From assembly GCF_018219455.1 (NCBI RefSeq), contig NZ_CP056122.1, forward strand, positions 1,612,001 through 1,676,000: a DNA stretch of 64,000 nt, written 5' to 3'. The translations under genes and the position numbers were made by a program. The DNA is from Moritella sp. 5. GTDB lineage: Bacteria > Pseudomonadota > Gammaproteobacteria > Enterobacterales > Moritellaceae. Positions 1 to 8,610 of this stretch are shown in pieces. Numbering within the stretch: the stretch's first letter is position 1; each line of letters begins with the position of its first letter. The notes beneath the pieces were generated by a model. The model made no database searches, was not told the DNA's origin, and saw only the letters and a program-made list of their open reading frames with translations.

Positions 1-933
1 TCGGTAATTGTTTAGTGTATTAATCACTTCCTCTGACTGACGTAAGGCTCTTAATTGGGTAAATAAGTCGACCGCTTCAGGATACTGCTTACGTAGATAG
101 CTAAACCATTGTTTTATTCTGTTGGGTAGATACTTCTCTTTATCACCACGAATCTCTAATTGGCAGTAGTTCCTCAATAAAGTGACTACATCAGCCCAAG
201 GCATGGGCGCTTTGTTGTATTTAACCACTTCACCTAAATTTGGTAAATTTAATGCACCGCGACCGACCATTAAGTCGTTACAACCAGTCACTTCTAAGCA
301 ACGTTGACCATCGGCATGATTCCAAATCTCACCATTAGCGATAACCGGAATTGAAACGTGTTGTTTAATTTCGGCAATAGCTTCCCAGTTAATAGCTGCT
401 GCGCGATAACCATCGGCTTTGGTTCGACCATGCACTGTCAGTTCATTGGCACCCGCTTGTTGCACTGCATCGGCGATTTCTAACTTATGATTACTGTCTT
501 CCCAGCCTAAACGGATCTTAGCGCTAACAATGTGCTCAGAAGGTACCGCTTCTCGCACTTGTTTCACTATTTGATATACAAGTTCAGGCTCACGTAAACA
601 TGCCGCACCACCAGATGACTTATTGACTTGCTTCGCCGGACAGCCAAAGTTGATATCTAATCCGTGAGAACCAAGGTCAATGGCACGAACTGCATTCTCT
701 GCCATCCATTCTGGATGTTGCCCTAATAATTGAATGCGGACAGGGGTACCTGCCTGTGTACGACAACCATTGTTTAATTCGGCGCAATAACGGTAAAAGA
801 TCTTTTCTGGTAATAACTGTTCGACGACTCGAATAAACTCGGTTACGCACAAATCGTAACCGCCTTGCGCTGTCAGTAACTCGCGCATCAAATTGTCAAC
901 AACGCCCTCCATAGGGGCTAAAACTACGCGCAT
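1..933 (-). CDS. dusC: tRNA-dihydrouridine(16) synthase DusC, 3' end outside window
   Basis: FMN-dependent enzyme that reduces uridine 16 of tRNA D-loops to dihydrouridine in the cytoplasm. Read from the start codon at 933-931 the protein begins [19 protein letters not shown], the TIM-barrel start typical of DusC. It then has the NCGCP motif with the catalytic cysteine near residue 98, the VHGRTK phosphate/FMN region and the IANGEIW and GRGALN motifs. 311 codons are visible without a stop. E. coli DusC is about 315 residues, so only a few codons lie beyond base 1. It is divergent from apt, with a 230-bp shared upstream region. No ATG upstream would give a better start. DusC rather than DusA/DusB is inferred from the overall match to the DusC N-terminus. 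Confidence 0.93.
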   Translation of the reverse strand, partial: MRVVLAPMEGVVDNLMRELLTAQGGYDLCVTEFIRVVEQLLPEKIFYRYCAELNNGCRTQAGTPVRIQLLGQHPEWMAENAVRAIDLGSHGLDINFGCPAKQVNKSSGGAACLREPELVYQIVKQVREAVPSEHIVSAKIRLGWEDSNHKLEIADAVQQAGANELTVHGRTKADGYRAAAINWEAIAEIKQHVSIPVIANGEIWNHADGQRCLEVTGCNDLMVGRGALNLPNLGEVVKYNKAPMPWADVVTLLRNYCQLEIRGDKEKYLPNRIKQWFSYLRKQYPEAVDLFTQLRALRQSEEVINTLNNYR

Positions 934-999
934 GATATTGTCCTGCGTTGGCAAAATGAGCGATTAAAACAGAATTAACCATAATTGCCAAATTTATCG

Positions 1000-1005
1000 T
1001 ATAAT
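1000..1005 (+). promoter_or_regulatory. candidate -10 element (TATAAT) upstream of apt
   Basis: A perfect TATAAT lies about 160 bp before apt in the dusC/apt divergent region. The best -35 (TTAACC at 975-980) is weak and spaced 19 bp away, so this is a tentative promoter call from sequence only. Confidence 0.3.
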
Positions 1006-1018
1006 AATTTCTTTAAAA

Positions 1019-1026
1019 GGGGGGGG
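1019..1026 (+). repeat. homopolymeric G8 tract in the apt leader
   Basis: Eight consecutive G residues stand out in an A+T-rich intergenic stretch, 14 bp after the candidate -10. If that promoter is used, the tract lies just after the start of the transcript. No function can be assigned. Confidence 0.6.
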
Positions 1027-1163
1027 AATCTTAATACTCGCTTGCATATCAACAAGCAGTTACATAAAATTTATCCCTAATATTATTTTTATATGAGCAC
1101 ATGTTTTATACCCAAGTTATTTGGTGATATGACATATCGCTCATCAAATTAACAGGTTGAAAC

Positions 1164-1709
1164 ATGAACCAAGATACACTCGGGTTTATTAAAAACAGTA
1201 TTAAATCAATTCCAGACTACCCGAAAGCAGGCATTATCTTCCGTGATGTCACAAGCTTAGTTGAAAACGGTCCTGCATTTGCAGCGACAATCGACTTACT
1301 TGCTGAACGTTTTAAAGATGCTGGTTTTACAAAAATTGCCGGTACTGAAGCACGCGGTTTTATTTTCGGTGCTCCGCTTGCTAAAGCACTTGGTTTAGGC
1401 TTTATTTTAGTACGTAAACCAAACAAATTACCGCGTAAAACTATCGAGCAAAGCTATGAGCTTGAATACGGTACAGATACGTTACAGATCCATGTAGATG
1501 CTGTCGATGCGGGTGACAAAGTACTTATTGTTGATGATTTATTAGCAACTGGTGGTACTGTTGCTGCGACGGTTTCTTTAATTCGTCAGCTTGGTGGTAT
1601 CGTTGAAGATGCTGCATTTGTTATCTCATTACCCGATCTTGGTGGTGAAACCGTATTAAATAATCTTAATGTTAATATTACCAAATTAGTTGATTTTGAC
1701 GGCGAATAA
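1164..1709 (+). CDS. apt: adenine phosphoribosyltransferase
   Basis: Purine salvage enzyme: adenine + PRPP gives AMP + pyrophosphate, in the cytoplasm. The 181-residue length is normal for bacterial Apt. Visible family marks are the N-terminal [15 protein letters not shown] segment, [11 protein letters not shown] around residue 63 and the PRPP-binding loop [13 protein letters not shown] near residue 120. The ATG has a modest AGGTTG ribosome-binding site. apt lies immediately before dnaX (123 bp), the same order as in E. coli (apt-dnaX-ybaB-recR). Confidence 0.97.
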   Translation: MNQDTLGFIKNSIKSIPDYPKAGIIFRDVTSLVENGPAFAATIDLLAERFKDAGFTKIAGTEARGFIFGAPLAKALGLGFILVRKPNKLPRKTIEQSYELEYGTDTLQIHVDAVDAGDKVLIVDDLLATGGTVAATVSLIRQLGGIVEDAAFVISLPDLGGETVLNNLNVNITKLVDFDGE

Positions 1710-1832
1710 TCCGCTGTCATTGTCATAACAGTAATAATTGTAATTATCATGATTAGCTGGTGGTCAACTGCCAGCTATTTTCATTCCCGAGCATATTAGT
1801 GCTTATCAATATTAAGTAATCATTGAACTGTT

Positions 1833-4286
1833 ATGAGTTATCAAGTTTTAGCGCGTAAATGGCGCCCGCATAATTTTCAGCAAGTTGTTGGTCAACAACA
1901 TGTGCTGACCGCTTTAGTTAATGCGCTAGAGCAAGACCGTTTACACCATGCTTATTTGCTCAGTGGTACTCGCGGTGTTGGTAAAACAACGATCGCCCGC
2001 ATTTTAGCGAAGAGCTTAAACTGTGAGAAAGGCATTACCAGTAAACCTTGTGGCGAATGTTCAACGTGTGTCGAGATTGATCAAGGTTCTTATGTTGATC
2101 TACTCGAAATCGATGCGGCCTCACGTACCAAAGTTGAAGATACCCGTGAGTTACTTGATAACGTGCAGTATAAGCCTGCTCGTGGTCGTTTTAAGGTGTA
2201 CTTAATCGATGAAGTACACATGCTTTCTAAGCACAGTTTTAATGCGCTATTAAAAACGTTAGAAGAACCACCTGAATATGTGAAGTTCTTGCTAGCGACA
2301 ACCGATCCACAAAAACTGCCTATTACGATCTTATCGCGTTGCTTGCAATTTCATTTAAAAAGTCTAACGACTGAACAGATATCTCAGCAGTTGGTGCATA
2401 TTTTATCGCGCGAACATTGCCAATATGAATTATCAGCATTGAACTCAATCGCCAAAGCGGCCGATGGCAGTATGCGTGATGCATTGAGTTTGACTGATCA
2501 AGCCTTGTCTCACGGTGCAGGTGAAGTATTACACCAAACTGTGTTAGATATGTTGGGTACGTTAGATCACAGCCATATGTTGCAACTACTGCGTTTAATT
2601 GTCAGTGGTGATGCGAATAACTGCATGGCGAAGATTGCCGAGGTGAGTTCGCTAGGACCTGACTTTGACCAATTACATGTAGAATTAGCAAGTTTGTTAC
2701 ACCGTATTGCAATGGCGCAAATTTTACCGTCATCAGTGGTTGATACTGAACATGCCGATAAAGTGAAAGCATTGTCTGATGAAATGTCACCAGAAGATGT
2801 ACAGTTATATTATCAAATCACATTGACTGGTCGTAAAGAACTGCCACTTGCACCAGACCCACGTAGTGCGTTAGAAATGACGATATTACGTATGCTAGCT
2901 TTCCGGCCACAAGGTCGCTTACAAGCGCCAGAAAGGGATGTGACGCCAGCACCTGTCGTAATCGCACCAGCGGTGACGGAAACTGTGGTTGCAGCACAGA
3001 TTGAACAAGCGACGCAGCAAGTACAGCAACCTATACAAGAATCAACGCAACAACCAGCAGTTCCATTTGTTGAAGTGATTGATGAAGCGGTTACGAATTT
3101 AAATCTAGAGCAAGACGAGCTATTACAAGCAGCGCAAGCTATGGGCCATGTTGAAGCGCAAGCTCTTGAACCGCTGGGCTATACAGCGGCGCAGGTTGAG
3201 CCACCAAGTATCGCTCCACAGAACTATGTTGCGCCGCAAAACAGTTTTGAACAACAGAATAGCGTTGCACAAGAAAATAACGCAGCAGCAGGATACGCGC
3301 CACAACCGATGGATATGTCGCCGACACAAGCCACACCTATCCAGAATGAGCAAGTAAATACAACTCAACAGCAGCAACCGCAGAGTCAAACTCCTGCGCA
3401 AGCGCCAGTAGAAGAAAGCAGTGTTGATCAAGGTCGTAAAACACGTAACTTCTTACGTAGTCGTTTAGGTACAACTGCAAAAAAGTCGACAGCGGCGAAG
3501 AGTGAACAGGCTCCATCGTCGTATGTACCGCCGAAAAAAGCGGTAGCACCTGTTAGACAGAATACACAACCTGGTCAGAATCGTTTTAACGAACAGCCAG
3601 TGAATCAAAATATGCAAGCGCAGCAATTACAGCCACAACAACAGTCTGCACCAGCATGGCAAGATCTACCTCCGCTGGATTCGTATCAAGATCAAGGCAG
3701 CTACCCAGATCAAGGGCAGGGCGATTATCATAACCAAATGCCAGAGCCGAATACTTATCCACCGCAGGGCTTTGCTGAACCCGTCGTTCGTCAAATTGAT
3801 CGCTTTAGCCAGGTTAAGGTTGATATTAATGATTTGTCACCCGCTTTTCAGGCTCAAAAATCAGGTAAATCGACGGCAACGGCACCGCTAGATAATAAGC
3901 TGCGTGATGAAACAGACCCGTGGTGTTGCTACATTAATCAGATGAGTTTAGGTGGTCGTGTCCGTCAACTGGCGCTGCACAGTGTGATGGAACAGGAACC
4001 TGGTCGTGTTACTTTGACCATGAATCCAGACCAACGATACTTTGCTAATGACAAGTCACGCCAGCAGTTAAGTGAAGCGTTGCAACAAGTGTTATCAGAG
4101 CCGGTGGAGTTAGTTATTAACTTTGGTGAAAACCCAAACAAATCAACGCCAGCACAACTTGAAGAAATAATTTATCAACAACGCTTAGCGAATGCGACGA
4201 AAAACTTGTATGATGATAAGTATATTCAGTTCTTTATGAACCGTCTCGGTGCTGTTGTTGATGATAGTTCAATTGTACCGTTATAA
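1833..4286 (+). CDS. dnaX: DNA polymerase III subunits tau/gamma
   Basis: Clamp-loader ATPase that opens and loads the beta sliding clamp; the long tau form also tethers polymerase cores and DnaB. In the 817-residue product I see Walker A GTRGVGKT (45-52), a zinc module with Cys64/73/76/79, Walker B with DEVH (126-129), and the SRC sensor/arginine-finger segment near residue 170. A long Gln/Pro/Ala-rich linker covers roughly 370-640, followed by the C-terminal DPWCCYINQMSLGGRVRQL domain that binds alpha. The linker begins well after the ATPase core and is longer and more Q-rich than in E. coli (643 aa), which explains the greater length. A programmed -1 frameshift site lies at codons 549-551 (separate entry). 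It is part of the conserved apt-dnaX-ybaB order. Confidence 0.97.
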   Translation: MSYQVLARKWRPHNFQQVVGQQHVLTALVNALEQDRLHHAYLLSGTRGVGKTTIARILAKSLNCEKGITSKPCGECSTCVEIDQGSYVDLLEIDAASRTKVEDTRELLDNVQYKPARGRFKVYLIDEVHMLSKHSFNALLKTLEEPPEYVKFLLATTDPQKLPITILSRCLQFHLKSLTTEQISQQLVHILSREHCQYELSALNSIAKAADGSMRDALSLTDQALSHGAGEVLHQTVLDMLGTLDHSHMLQLLRLIVSGDANNCMAKIAEVSSLGPDFDQLHVELASLLHRIAMAQILPSSVVDTEHADKVKALSDEMSPEDVQLYYQITLTGRKELPLAPDPRSALEMTILRMLAFRPQGRLQAPERDVTPAPVVIAPAVTETVVAAQIEQATQQVQQPIQESTQQPAVPFVEVIDEAVTNLNLEQDELLQAAQAMGHVEAQALEPLGYTAAQVEPPSIAPQNYVAPQNSFEQQNSVAQENNAAAGYAPQPMDMSPTQATPIQNEQVNTTQQQQPQSQTPAQAPVEESSVDQGRKTRNFLRSRLGTTAKKSTAAKSEQAPSSYVPPKKAVAPVRQNTQPGQNRFNEQPVNQNMQAQQLQPQQQSAPAWQDLPPLDSYQDQGSYPDQGQGDYHNQMPEPNTYPPQGFAEPVVRQIDRFSQVKVDINDLSPAFQAQKSGKSTATAPLDNKLRDETDPWCCYINQMSLGGRVRQLALHSVMEQEPGRVTLTMNPDQRYFANDKSRQQLSEALQQVLSEPVELVINFGENPNKSTPAQLEEIIYQQRLANATKNLYDDKYIQFFMNRLGAVVDDSSIVPL
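3479..3505 (+). other. programmed -1 frameshift site of dnaX (gamma subunit)
   Basis: The heptamer A AAA AAG occupies 3479-3485 in exactly the X XXY YYZ phase (codons GCA AAA AAG). After a -1 slip the new frame reads six codons (V D S G E E) and stops at TGA 3503-3505. The short product would be about 557 residues. An AGG at 3467-3469 lies about 9 nt upstream, like the stimulatory Shine-Dalgarno-like element in E. coli dnaX. Downstream, CGGCG (3493-3497) can pair with CGCCG (3529-3533), a weak candidate stem. The E. coli dnaX site uses the same heptamer; use in this species is inferred. Confidence 0.8.
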
Positions 4287-4403
4287 AAATTTAGTAACCT
4301 TGATTTTTTTTTAATGATACCCATATAGTATGAGTATTCAGTGCGAAACAATCGGTATTTATTTATTGTTGTTCGCGACAGTCAGATAGAAAGAGAGTTT
4401 AAT

Positions 4404-4733
4404 ATGTTCGGTAAAGGCGGAATGGGCGGGCTAATGAAGCAGGCTCAACAAATGCAAGACAAAATGGCTAAAGTACAAGAAGACTTAGCTAATATGGAAG
4501 TAGTTGGGGAATCAGGTGCTGGCATGGTTAAAATCACTATGACTGGTAGCCATAACGTACGTCGTGTACAAATCGATCCTGAATTGATGGAAGACGATAA
4601 AGAAATGCTAGAAGATCTTATCGCGGCTGCTATCAACGATGCTGCTCGTCGTGTTGAAGAAGAAAACAAATCAAGAATGGCTGACGTTACCGGTGGTATG
4701 AAATTACCACCAGGTATGAAAATGCCTTTCTAA
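4404..4733 (+). CDS. ybaB: YbaB/EbfC family nucleoid-associated protein
   Basis: Small DNA-binding, nucleoid-associated dimer encoded next to dnaX/recR in many bacteria. The start is placed at ATG 4404 ([18 protein letters not shown]), preceded by AAGAGAG. This gives 109 residues, the same length as E. coli YbaB; an upstream in-frame ATG at 4341 would add 21 unrelated residues. It shows a coiled-coil N-terminus rich in Gln/Met/Lys, the central [20 protein letters not shown] segment and a Gly/Pro/Met-rich C-terminal end ([12 protein letters not shown]). It follows dnaX by about 117 bp. recR, normally next, is displaced by about 3.9 kb. Confidence 0.95.
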   Translation: MFGKGGMGGLMKQAQQMQDKMAKVQEDLANMEVVGESGAGMVKITMTGSHNVRRVQIDPELMEDDKEMLEDLIAAAINDAARRVEEENKSRMADVTGGMKLPPGMKMPF

Positions 4734-4787
4734 GTTGATTGATATTTAATATCGAGCAATTAGCCTCGGCTTTTCCTTTCAGGTTAA

Positions 4788-4810
4788 GCTGGGGTTTAGT
4801 TACCCCATTT
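4788..4810 (+). terminator. weak terminator after ybaB
   Basis: TGGGGT (4790-4795) and ACCCCA (4802-4807) form a 6-bp stem with a 6-nt loop followed by TTT. The T tract is short, so it may be only a partial terminator for apt-dnaX-ybaB. It also lies just beyond the end of the convergent methyltransferase gene. Confidence 0.4.
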
Positions 4811-4863
4811 CTAGTTAATTTCAGTAATCACCTACCCCCTTGATACCTACCTTTGATCATTTT

Positions 4864-5652
4864 CTAAACCTTCTGCGACGGCTTACATAGCAATAGCATC
4901 CGATGCAATGATAAGGTTGAACAAACATTATTATTACTGATTAATATTTTGAATTTTTTAAGAAAATCAGTCTGAAAATATTTAGGTACTTCTACGTCAA
5001 AGTTATCACTAGAAGTATAGACTTTGACCGCGCCAGATTTAAAAATTTTGAATAGCTCTTCATTAGTCACATTATAAGTGAAACTATGCGCTTTAATTGT
5101 GGAAGGCGTTAGCCCCGAATGTAATAGGAGATCTTGAAATTGTTCTCTTGTTTCTAAATGTAAGCAAGGAAACTTGAAATTTTGGTATAACTCTGGGAAA
5201 TGCGTATTAAAAACTTGCTCTACAAGTATTATTATTTCTTCGCACCATAAGTCTCTGTATGGTGTTTGAATTGCTACAACGCCATTCGGAGCGAGCAAAT
5301 TAGCAATTCGACTTAATGCAATATCATGTCGCTCCCACCACTGAAAAGATGAATTAGAAAAAATTAAATCATAGTCATATCTAGGCGTAAAATCTTCAAT
5401 TTTTTGACATATAAAATTTAATTTTGATGCTGGGTAGTTATTCTTAGCAATATTAATCATTTTTGATGATGGGTCTATGGCATCAATTATTGCATTCGGA
5501 TATTTTAAGTTTAATTTATGAGTTACATTCCCACTACCGCAACCGATATCTAGAATTCGTTTTGGTTGGACATGATCAATCATATTAATCAGGTAATTCG
5601 CAGCATCTTGCTGAACAATATTATTAATTGAGTACTCTGTTTCATATTCCAT
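4864..5652 (-). CDS. class I SAM-dependent methyltransferase, BioC/Tam-like, unknown substrate
   Basis: 262 residues. Motif I is ILDIGCGSGN (33-42), followed by an acidic post-II residue in IDPSSKM (around 60-65) and the FSNSSFQWW motif (98-106). The last is shaped like the SN..QW signature of malonyl-ACP methyltransferase BioC and trans-aconitate methyltransferase Tam. That supports a small-carboxylate O-methyltransferase but does not fix the substrate; no bio genes are nearby. A GAGG ribosome-binding site precedes ATG 5652. The gene looks more A+T-rich than dnaX or recR around it and sits on the opposite strand inside what is usually a dnaX-ybaB-recR run, so it may be an acquired insertion (inference). 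Confidence 0.85.
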   Translation of the reverse strand: MEYETEYSINNIVQQDAANYLINMIDHVQPKRILDIGCGSGNVTHKLNLKYPNAIIDAIDPSSKMINIAKNNYPASKLNFICQKIEDFTPRYDYDLIFSNSSFQWWERHDIALSRIANLLAPNGVVAIQTPYRDLWCEEIIILVEQVFNTHFPELYQNFKFPCLHLETREQFQDLLLHSGLTPSTIKAHSFTYNVTNEELFKIFKSGAVKVYTSSDNFDVEVPKYFQTDFLKKFKILISNNNVCSTLSLHRMLLLCKPSQKV

Positions 5653-5756
5653 TATTGACGCCTCGACTTAAAAATATAATATCATACCATTGTATATCAG
5701 TGTTTTATAACAACATTTAAGGTTGGTCTTTGATAGTCTAAAAATTATCGAGGGTA

Positions 5757-5797
5757 TAAAAAAGCAGGAATACCCGATTGGATATTCCCGCTTTTTA
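5757..5797 (-). terminator. terminator of the J-domain cluster
   Basis: Inverted repeat: AAAAAGC plus GGAATA on one arm, TATTCC plus GCTTTTT on the other. It gives a long stem with a bulged base and T runs on both strands. It lies just past the stop of the 297-aa gene, so it should end the minus-strand cluster and may also block read-through from the plus strand. Confidence 0.75.
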
Positions 5798-5829
5798 TTA
5801 TTCGTTAATCCTGTGAATCTTTATAGATA

Positions 5830-6723
5830 TCACATCACGATATAGACTGGCCAACCTAACAAACCTGTTAGCCCTTCTTTATATTCAAATCGCTCTAATC
5901 GCTCTGGACTCGCATCCTTTAAGCGTAAATCCCGGTAGTTTTTAGCAAACGTTAATGTGCGTAGTAGACCTGGCGTAAAGTACTGGCCTAGCTCAATCTT
6001 TATGGTCTCGGCAAGTGGCGATGGCAACTCGGACAACGTCAGCTTAATTTGTTGATTAAGATGTTCAATCGAGAACCAGACGTCTTCAAGTTCAATTTTC
6101 GCTACGCGTTGCTTAAGATCTGGTCTTACTTTAACGGGACCAAAAAATAGACGGTACAGTACAACTTCCGCAAACACGCATTCAAGGCTTAAACAATCTA
6201 AAGGATCGTAGCTTGATTGCGCATAGAATTGCTTTAATAAGCATGCAATAGACTCTTCACGGTTAAACTCTAACAGTGCGTCTTGATAGCTCTGCCAGCC
6301 CTGCCATTCATCTGCATCGCTCGGCGTTGATATTTTATCGAGTAAAGTAGGATCTATGTCTCCATATACAGATTTACCGCTCAGCTTATATTTGCTGACA
6401 CGGCTTAGCATACTCCAACCTTTTTGGAAGGATTTTACAACCCCGTTTGGTGCTAAGAGCAGTTTAAGAGCATGAGCAAGGTCGTGATTACTTAGTGACA
6501 TTAATCCTAAGCTTGCTACACCGATTACATCGAAAGCTGCATTTTCTAGCAGGTGCATCTTGTGTTTATTATAAAATTTATCAGCTAGTTTAAGGCTCAT
6601 TAGCACAGCTTTGCTTTTAATTTCTGCAAGTTGTGCTTCATCTAATAGCGCTTCTGCTTGACCATAATCGAGAACTTTACTTAAAAAAGGTCCTTGATTG
6701 CCGTCTCTTACTACAATTTGCAT
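5830..6723 (-). CDS. uncharacterised protein, last gene of J-domain cluster
   Basis: I do not recognise the family. 297 residues, soluble in appearance, with no signal peptide and no clear membrane span. The start MQIVVRDGNQGPFL is supported by AAGGA that overlaps the stop region of the upstream gene, 9 nt away. It is rich in Leu and Lys, with long predicted helical stretches (for example around residues 25-60 and 160-260) and a Trp/Gly-rich end (GLLGWPVYIVM). Tight spacing with the three upstream genes shows it belongs to one transcript with a J-domain co-chaperone, so it may be a partner or client of that chaperone (inference). Confidence 0.85.
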   Translation of the reverse strand: MQIVVRDGNQGPFLSKVLDYGQAEALLDEAQLAEIKSKAVLMSLKLADKFYNKHKMHLLENAAFDVIGVASLGLMSLSNHDLAHALKLLLAPNGVVKSFQKGWSMLSRVSKYKLSGKSVYGDIDPTLLDKISTPSDADEWQGWQSYQDALLEFNREESIACLLKQFYAQSSYDPLDCLSLECVFAEVVLYRLFFGPVKVRPDLKQRVAKIELEDVWFSIEHLNQQIKLTLSELPSPLAETIKIELGQYFTPGLLRTLTFAKNYRDLRLKDASPERLERFEYKEGLTGLLGWPVYIVM

Positions 6724-6732
6724 TCGGGATCC

Positions 6733-7494
6733 TTAATCAAGAAAACTAAACATGTCATCGACTTCAGCGTATTCATCATCAACTTCATTCTTCTCTTTTG
6801 CTTGAAGCACTAATTCATTGACGAAACTGTCTATGATAGCTACCCAGCTTGAATTTTCGCTACGTAGTAAATTCTTAATTGATTTTTCAACATCAGGTGC
6901 AAGTTCACGAATTAAGGCTAGTAGGCTACGTGGATCGTCAATACTTAAACTGTGTGCTTCTTCTTCTGCACTACGTCCTGTATAACCCACAGTTTCGCCA
7001 TCATCTTCATCATCATAGTTATCAGTGATGTGACTTTGACGTTCAGATTCTATTTTTGGAGCTAACAGATATTCAATGAAAGGAATCGATAGATAAAAAA
7101 GACCTGCTTGGTCTTCAGCAATACATTCTAAAATAGCTGTCTGTTTTGCTTCTGTATTTTGAATTCGGATAAGGTAAGTTAAAAAATCAAATGTATGCTG
7201 AATTAGTTCATCTGCATTGTTTTTAACTTTCTCTTCCCAATATAGCGGTTGCTGGCAAACGATATCGCGGATCTGTTCAGGTGTCATCAATTCTGACATG
7301 ATAGAAGGACAAGAAATATCATGGTGACTGTTTATCTGCGTTAAGGTCACGATGTCCATCTGCTCGATCACTTCAACTAAAACGTCATCAGTCATGGTGT
7401 TAGCCATTAACTCAAATTTTTTACTTGCTTGTTGAGGCTCTACATCTGCAAGTTGTTTGATTTCGATTACGGCTGTTTCAATTAAGCTATTCAT
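6733..7494 (-). CDS. uncharacterised acidic protein, J-domain cluster
   Basis: 253 residues, not recognised. It is strongly acidic, with runs such as DNYDDEDDGE near residue 158 and a D/E-rich C-terminus (DEYAEVDDMFSFLD). No signal peptide or membrane segment is visible; it reads as a helical cytoplasmic protein. Its ATG overlaps the stop of the upstream gene by one base (TAATG at 7496-7492), which suggests translational coupling. Next to it is another acidic protein, so the cluster carries two highly charged, probably partly disordered polypeptides beside a J-domain protein. Confidence 0.85.
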   Translation of the reverse strand: MNSLIETAVIEIKQLADVEPQQASKKFELMANTMTDDVLVEVIEQMDIVTLTQINSHHDISCPSIMSELMTPEQIRDIVCQQPLYWEEKVKNNADELIQHTFDFLTYLIRIQNTEAKQTAILECIAEDQAGLFYLSIPFIEYLLAPKIESERQSHITDNYDDEDDGETVGYTGRSAEEEAHSLSIDDPRSLLALIRELAPDVEKSIKNLLRSENSSWVAIIDSFVNELVLQAKEKNEVDDEYAEVDDMFSFLD

Positions 7495-7973
7495 TATTGC
7501 TCTTCCTCATCAAATTGATCGTAATAGCCTTCTTCTTCGTCTTCGAGGTAGTCATCATGATCTTGACTAGCTGGAGTAGACAGGTTCTCATTTGATAATA
7601 AGAAGAGAACAATACAGCTTTCTATTAATAACGTTTCCGAGTGACCACGAGCAGCTAAAACAAGCGGTATATCAGCATTATTAAAAGCAACGGTTGTTTT
7701 AAACTCATTCCATTCAGGTAGAATGCCTTCTTTTATCCATTGAGCCCACTTGATCTTTGCTTCAGGTGGAAATTTTACTTTATCATAAAGTGCAATCGGC
7801 AGATACTCTGGCACAGATGCGAGTAACTTAGGGTCTGCTAGTAAAACAGCCTTCATTTGGCTAGTAAACTGCTCGAGTGCATTAGGAGTGTCGGGATCGT
7901 TATACGACTCGATATTGCTATATGCGTCTTCTTTTAATTGTTCAATACGTTCGAAATCTATTGCTGTCGCCAT
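7494..7973 (-). CDS. uncharacterised acidic protein, J-domain cluster
   Basis: 159 residues, not recognised. It begins MATAIDFERIEQLKEDAY and ends in a very acidic tail (DDYLEDEEEGYYDQFDEEEQ). A hydrophobic patch near residues 117-128 (LIESCIVLFLL) looks like a buried helix rather than a membrane anchor. It lies 13 nt after the J-domain gene and overlaps the next gene by one base. The acidic tails here and in the 253-aa neighbour are the most distinctive feature of the cluster. Function unknown. Confidence 0.85.
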   Translation of the reverse strand: MATAIDFERIEQLKEDAYSNIESYNDPDTPNALEQFTSQMKAVLLADPKLLASVPEYLPIALYDKVKFPPEAKIKWAQWIKEGILPEWNEFKTTVAFNNADIPLVLAARGHSETLLIESCIVLFLLSNENLSTPASQDHDDYLEDEEEGYYDQFDEEEQ

Positions 7974-7986
7974 GAATACTCTGAAA

Positions 7987-8277
7987 TTAACTTATTGGGT
8001 AAAATTGGTCCCACAGCTCGCGCATAGCGGCGGCAGGGTCGGTCACGATTACGTTACTGAAGTTTTTTACAAATTCGCGTTTTAGCTTCGGATTTGAAAG
8101 TACTTCATACGCATTTCTTACTCGTAGCAGCTGAGCTTCAGCATGCACTCTCTCATCGTCTGATGCGCCGAGTAATTTATCAGGGTGAAACCGATTCGAT
8201 AGACGTTTGTAGGCTTTCTTAACGTCGTCTTCATTTGCATTCGGCTTGATACCAAGCACACTAAAGTGGTTAATCAT
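7987..8277 (-). CDS. small free-standing J-domain protein
   Basis: 96 residues, almost all of it a J domain: helix I (FSVLGIKPNANEDDVKKAY), the invariant HPD at 31-33 that stimulates Hsp70 ATPase, and helix III (RNAYEVLSNPKLKREF). It lacks the Gly/Phe linker, zinc fingers and C-terminal substrate domains of DnaJ. It is therefore a specialised co-chaperone that would recruit DnaK (or HscA) to one target, probably a product of the co-transcribed genes (inference). It is the first gene of the four-gene minus-strand cluster; its upstream region faces recR. Confidence 0.92.
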   Translation of the reverse strand: MINHFSVLGIKPNANEDDVKKAYKRLSNRFHPDKLLGASDDERVHAEAQLLRVRNAYEVLSNPKLKREFVKNFSNVIVTDPAAAMRELWDQFYPIS

Positions 8278-8610
8278 AATGTCACCTGTGGCAGATTAGC
8301 TCAACCAATAATTTGGGAGGCAGAAGTTTAACGGCTGAAAGGTCAGAGCACAACACAAAATCGAATATTGTTGTGGCTTAATAGCCTTACTTAGTCGCTT
8401 ATAAACAGTCATAAGGTTTACACTCCTCTGTTTTTTCCTTATCCCATTTGTATTTATGGTCATTTTAACGGAACTTCAAGTGTGGGCAAGTCCAAAATGC
8501 AAGTCACGTAGGTGGCAAAATTATATGCTAAAACATCCGATTTAATGTAGTATTGCGCTCAATATAGATGCGAAATCCGGCTTGAGCAGGTTTTCTTTTT
8601 GGAGTTATAA
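8278..8610. other. 333-bp divergent region between J-domain cluster and recR
   Basis: No open frame or RNA gene recognised. It must hold the promoters of the minus-strand cluster and of recR. The recR Shine-Dalgarno (GGAG at about 8600) is clear, but I could not pick convincing promoter hexamers. Confidence 0.6.

Noticed and set aside
3531-3540. Second A-rich slippery site in dnaX
   Set aside because: The phase is CCG AAA AAA GCG, not X XXY YYZ, so the standard tandem slip is not expected there.
4341-4403. Extended start for ybaB at 4341
   Set aside because: The extra 21 residues are not part of the family, and ATG 4404 has the ribosome-binding site and gives the standard 109 residues.
4864-8277. 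Genomic island or prophage between ybaB and recR
   Set aside because: No integrase, transposase, direct repeats or tRNA target site are visible; only composition and strand change suggest insertion.
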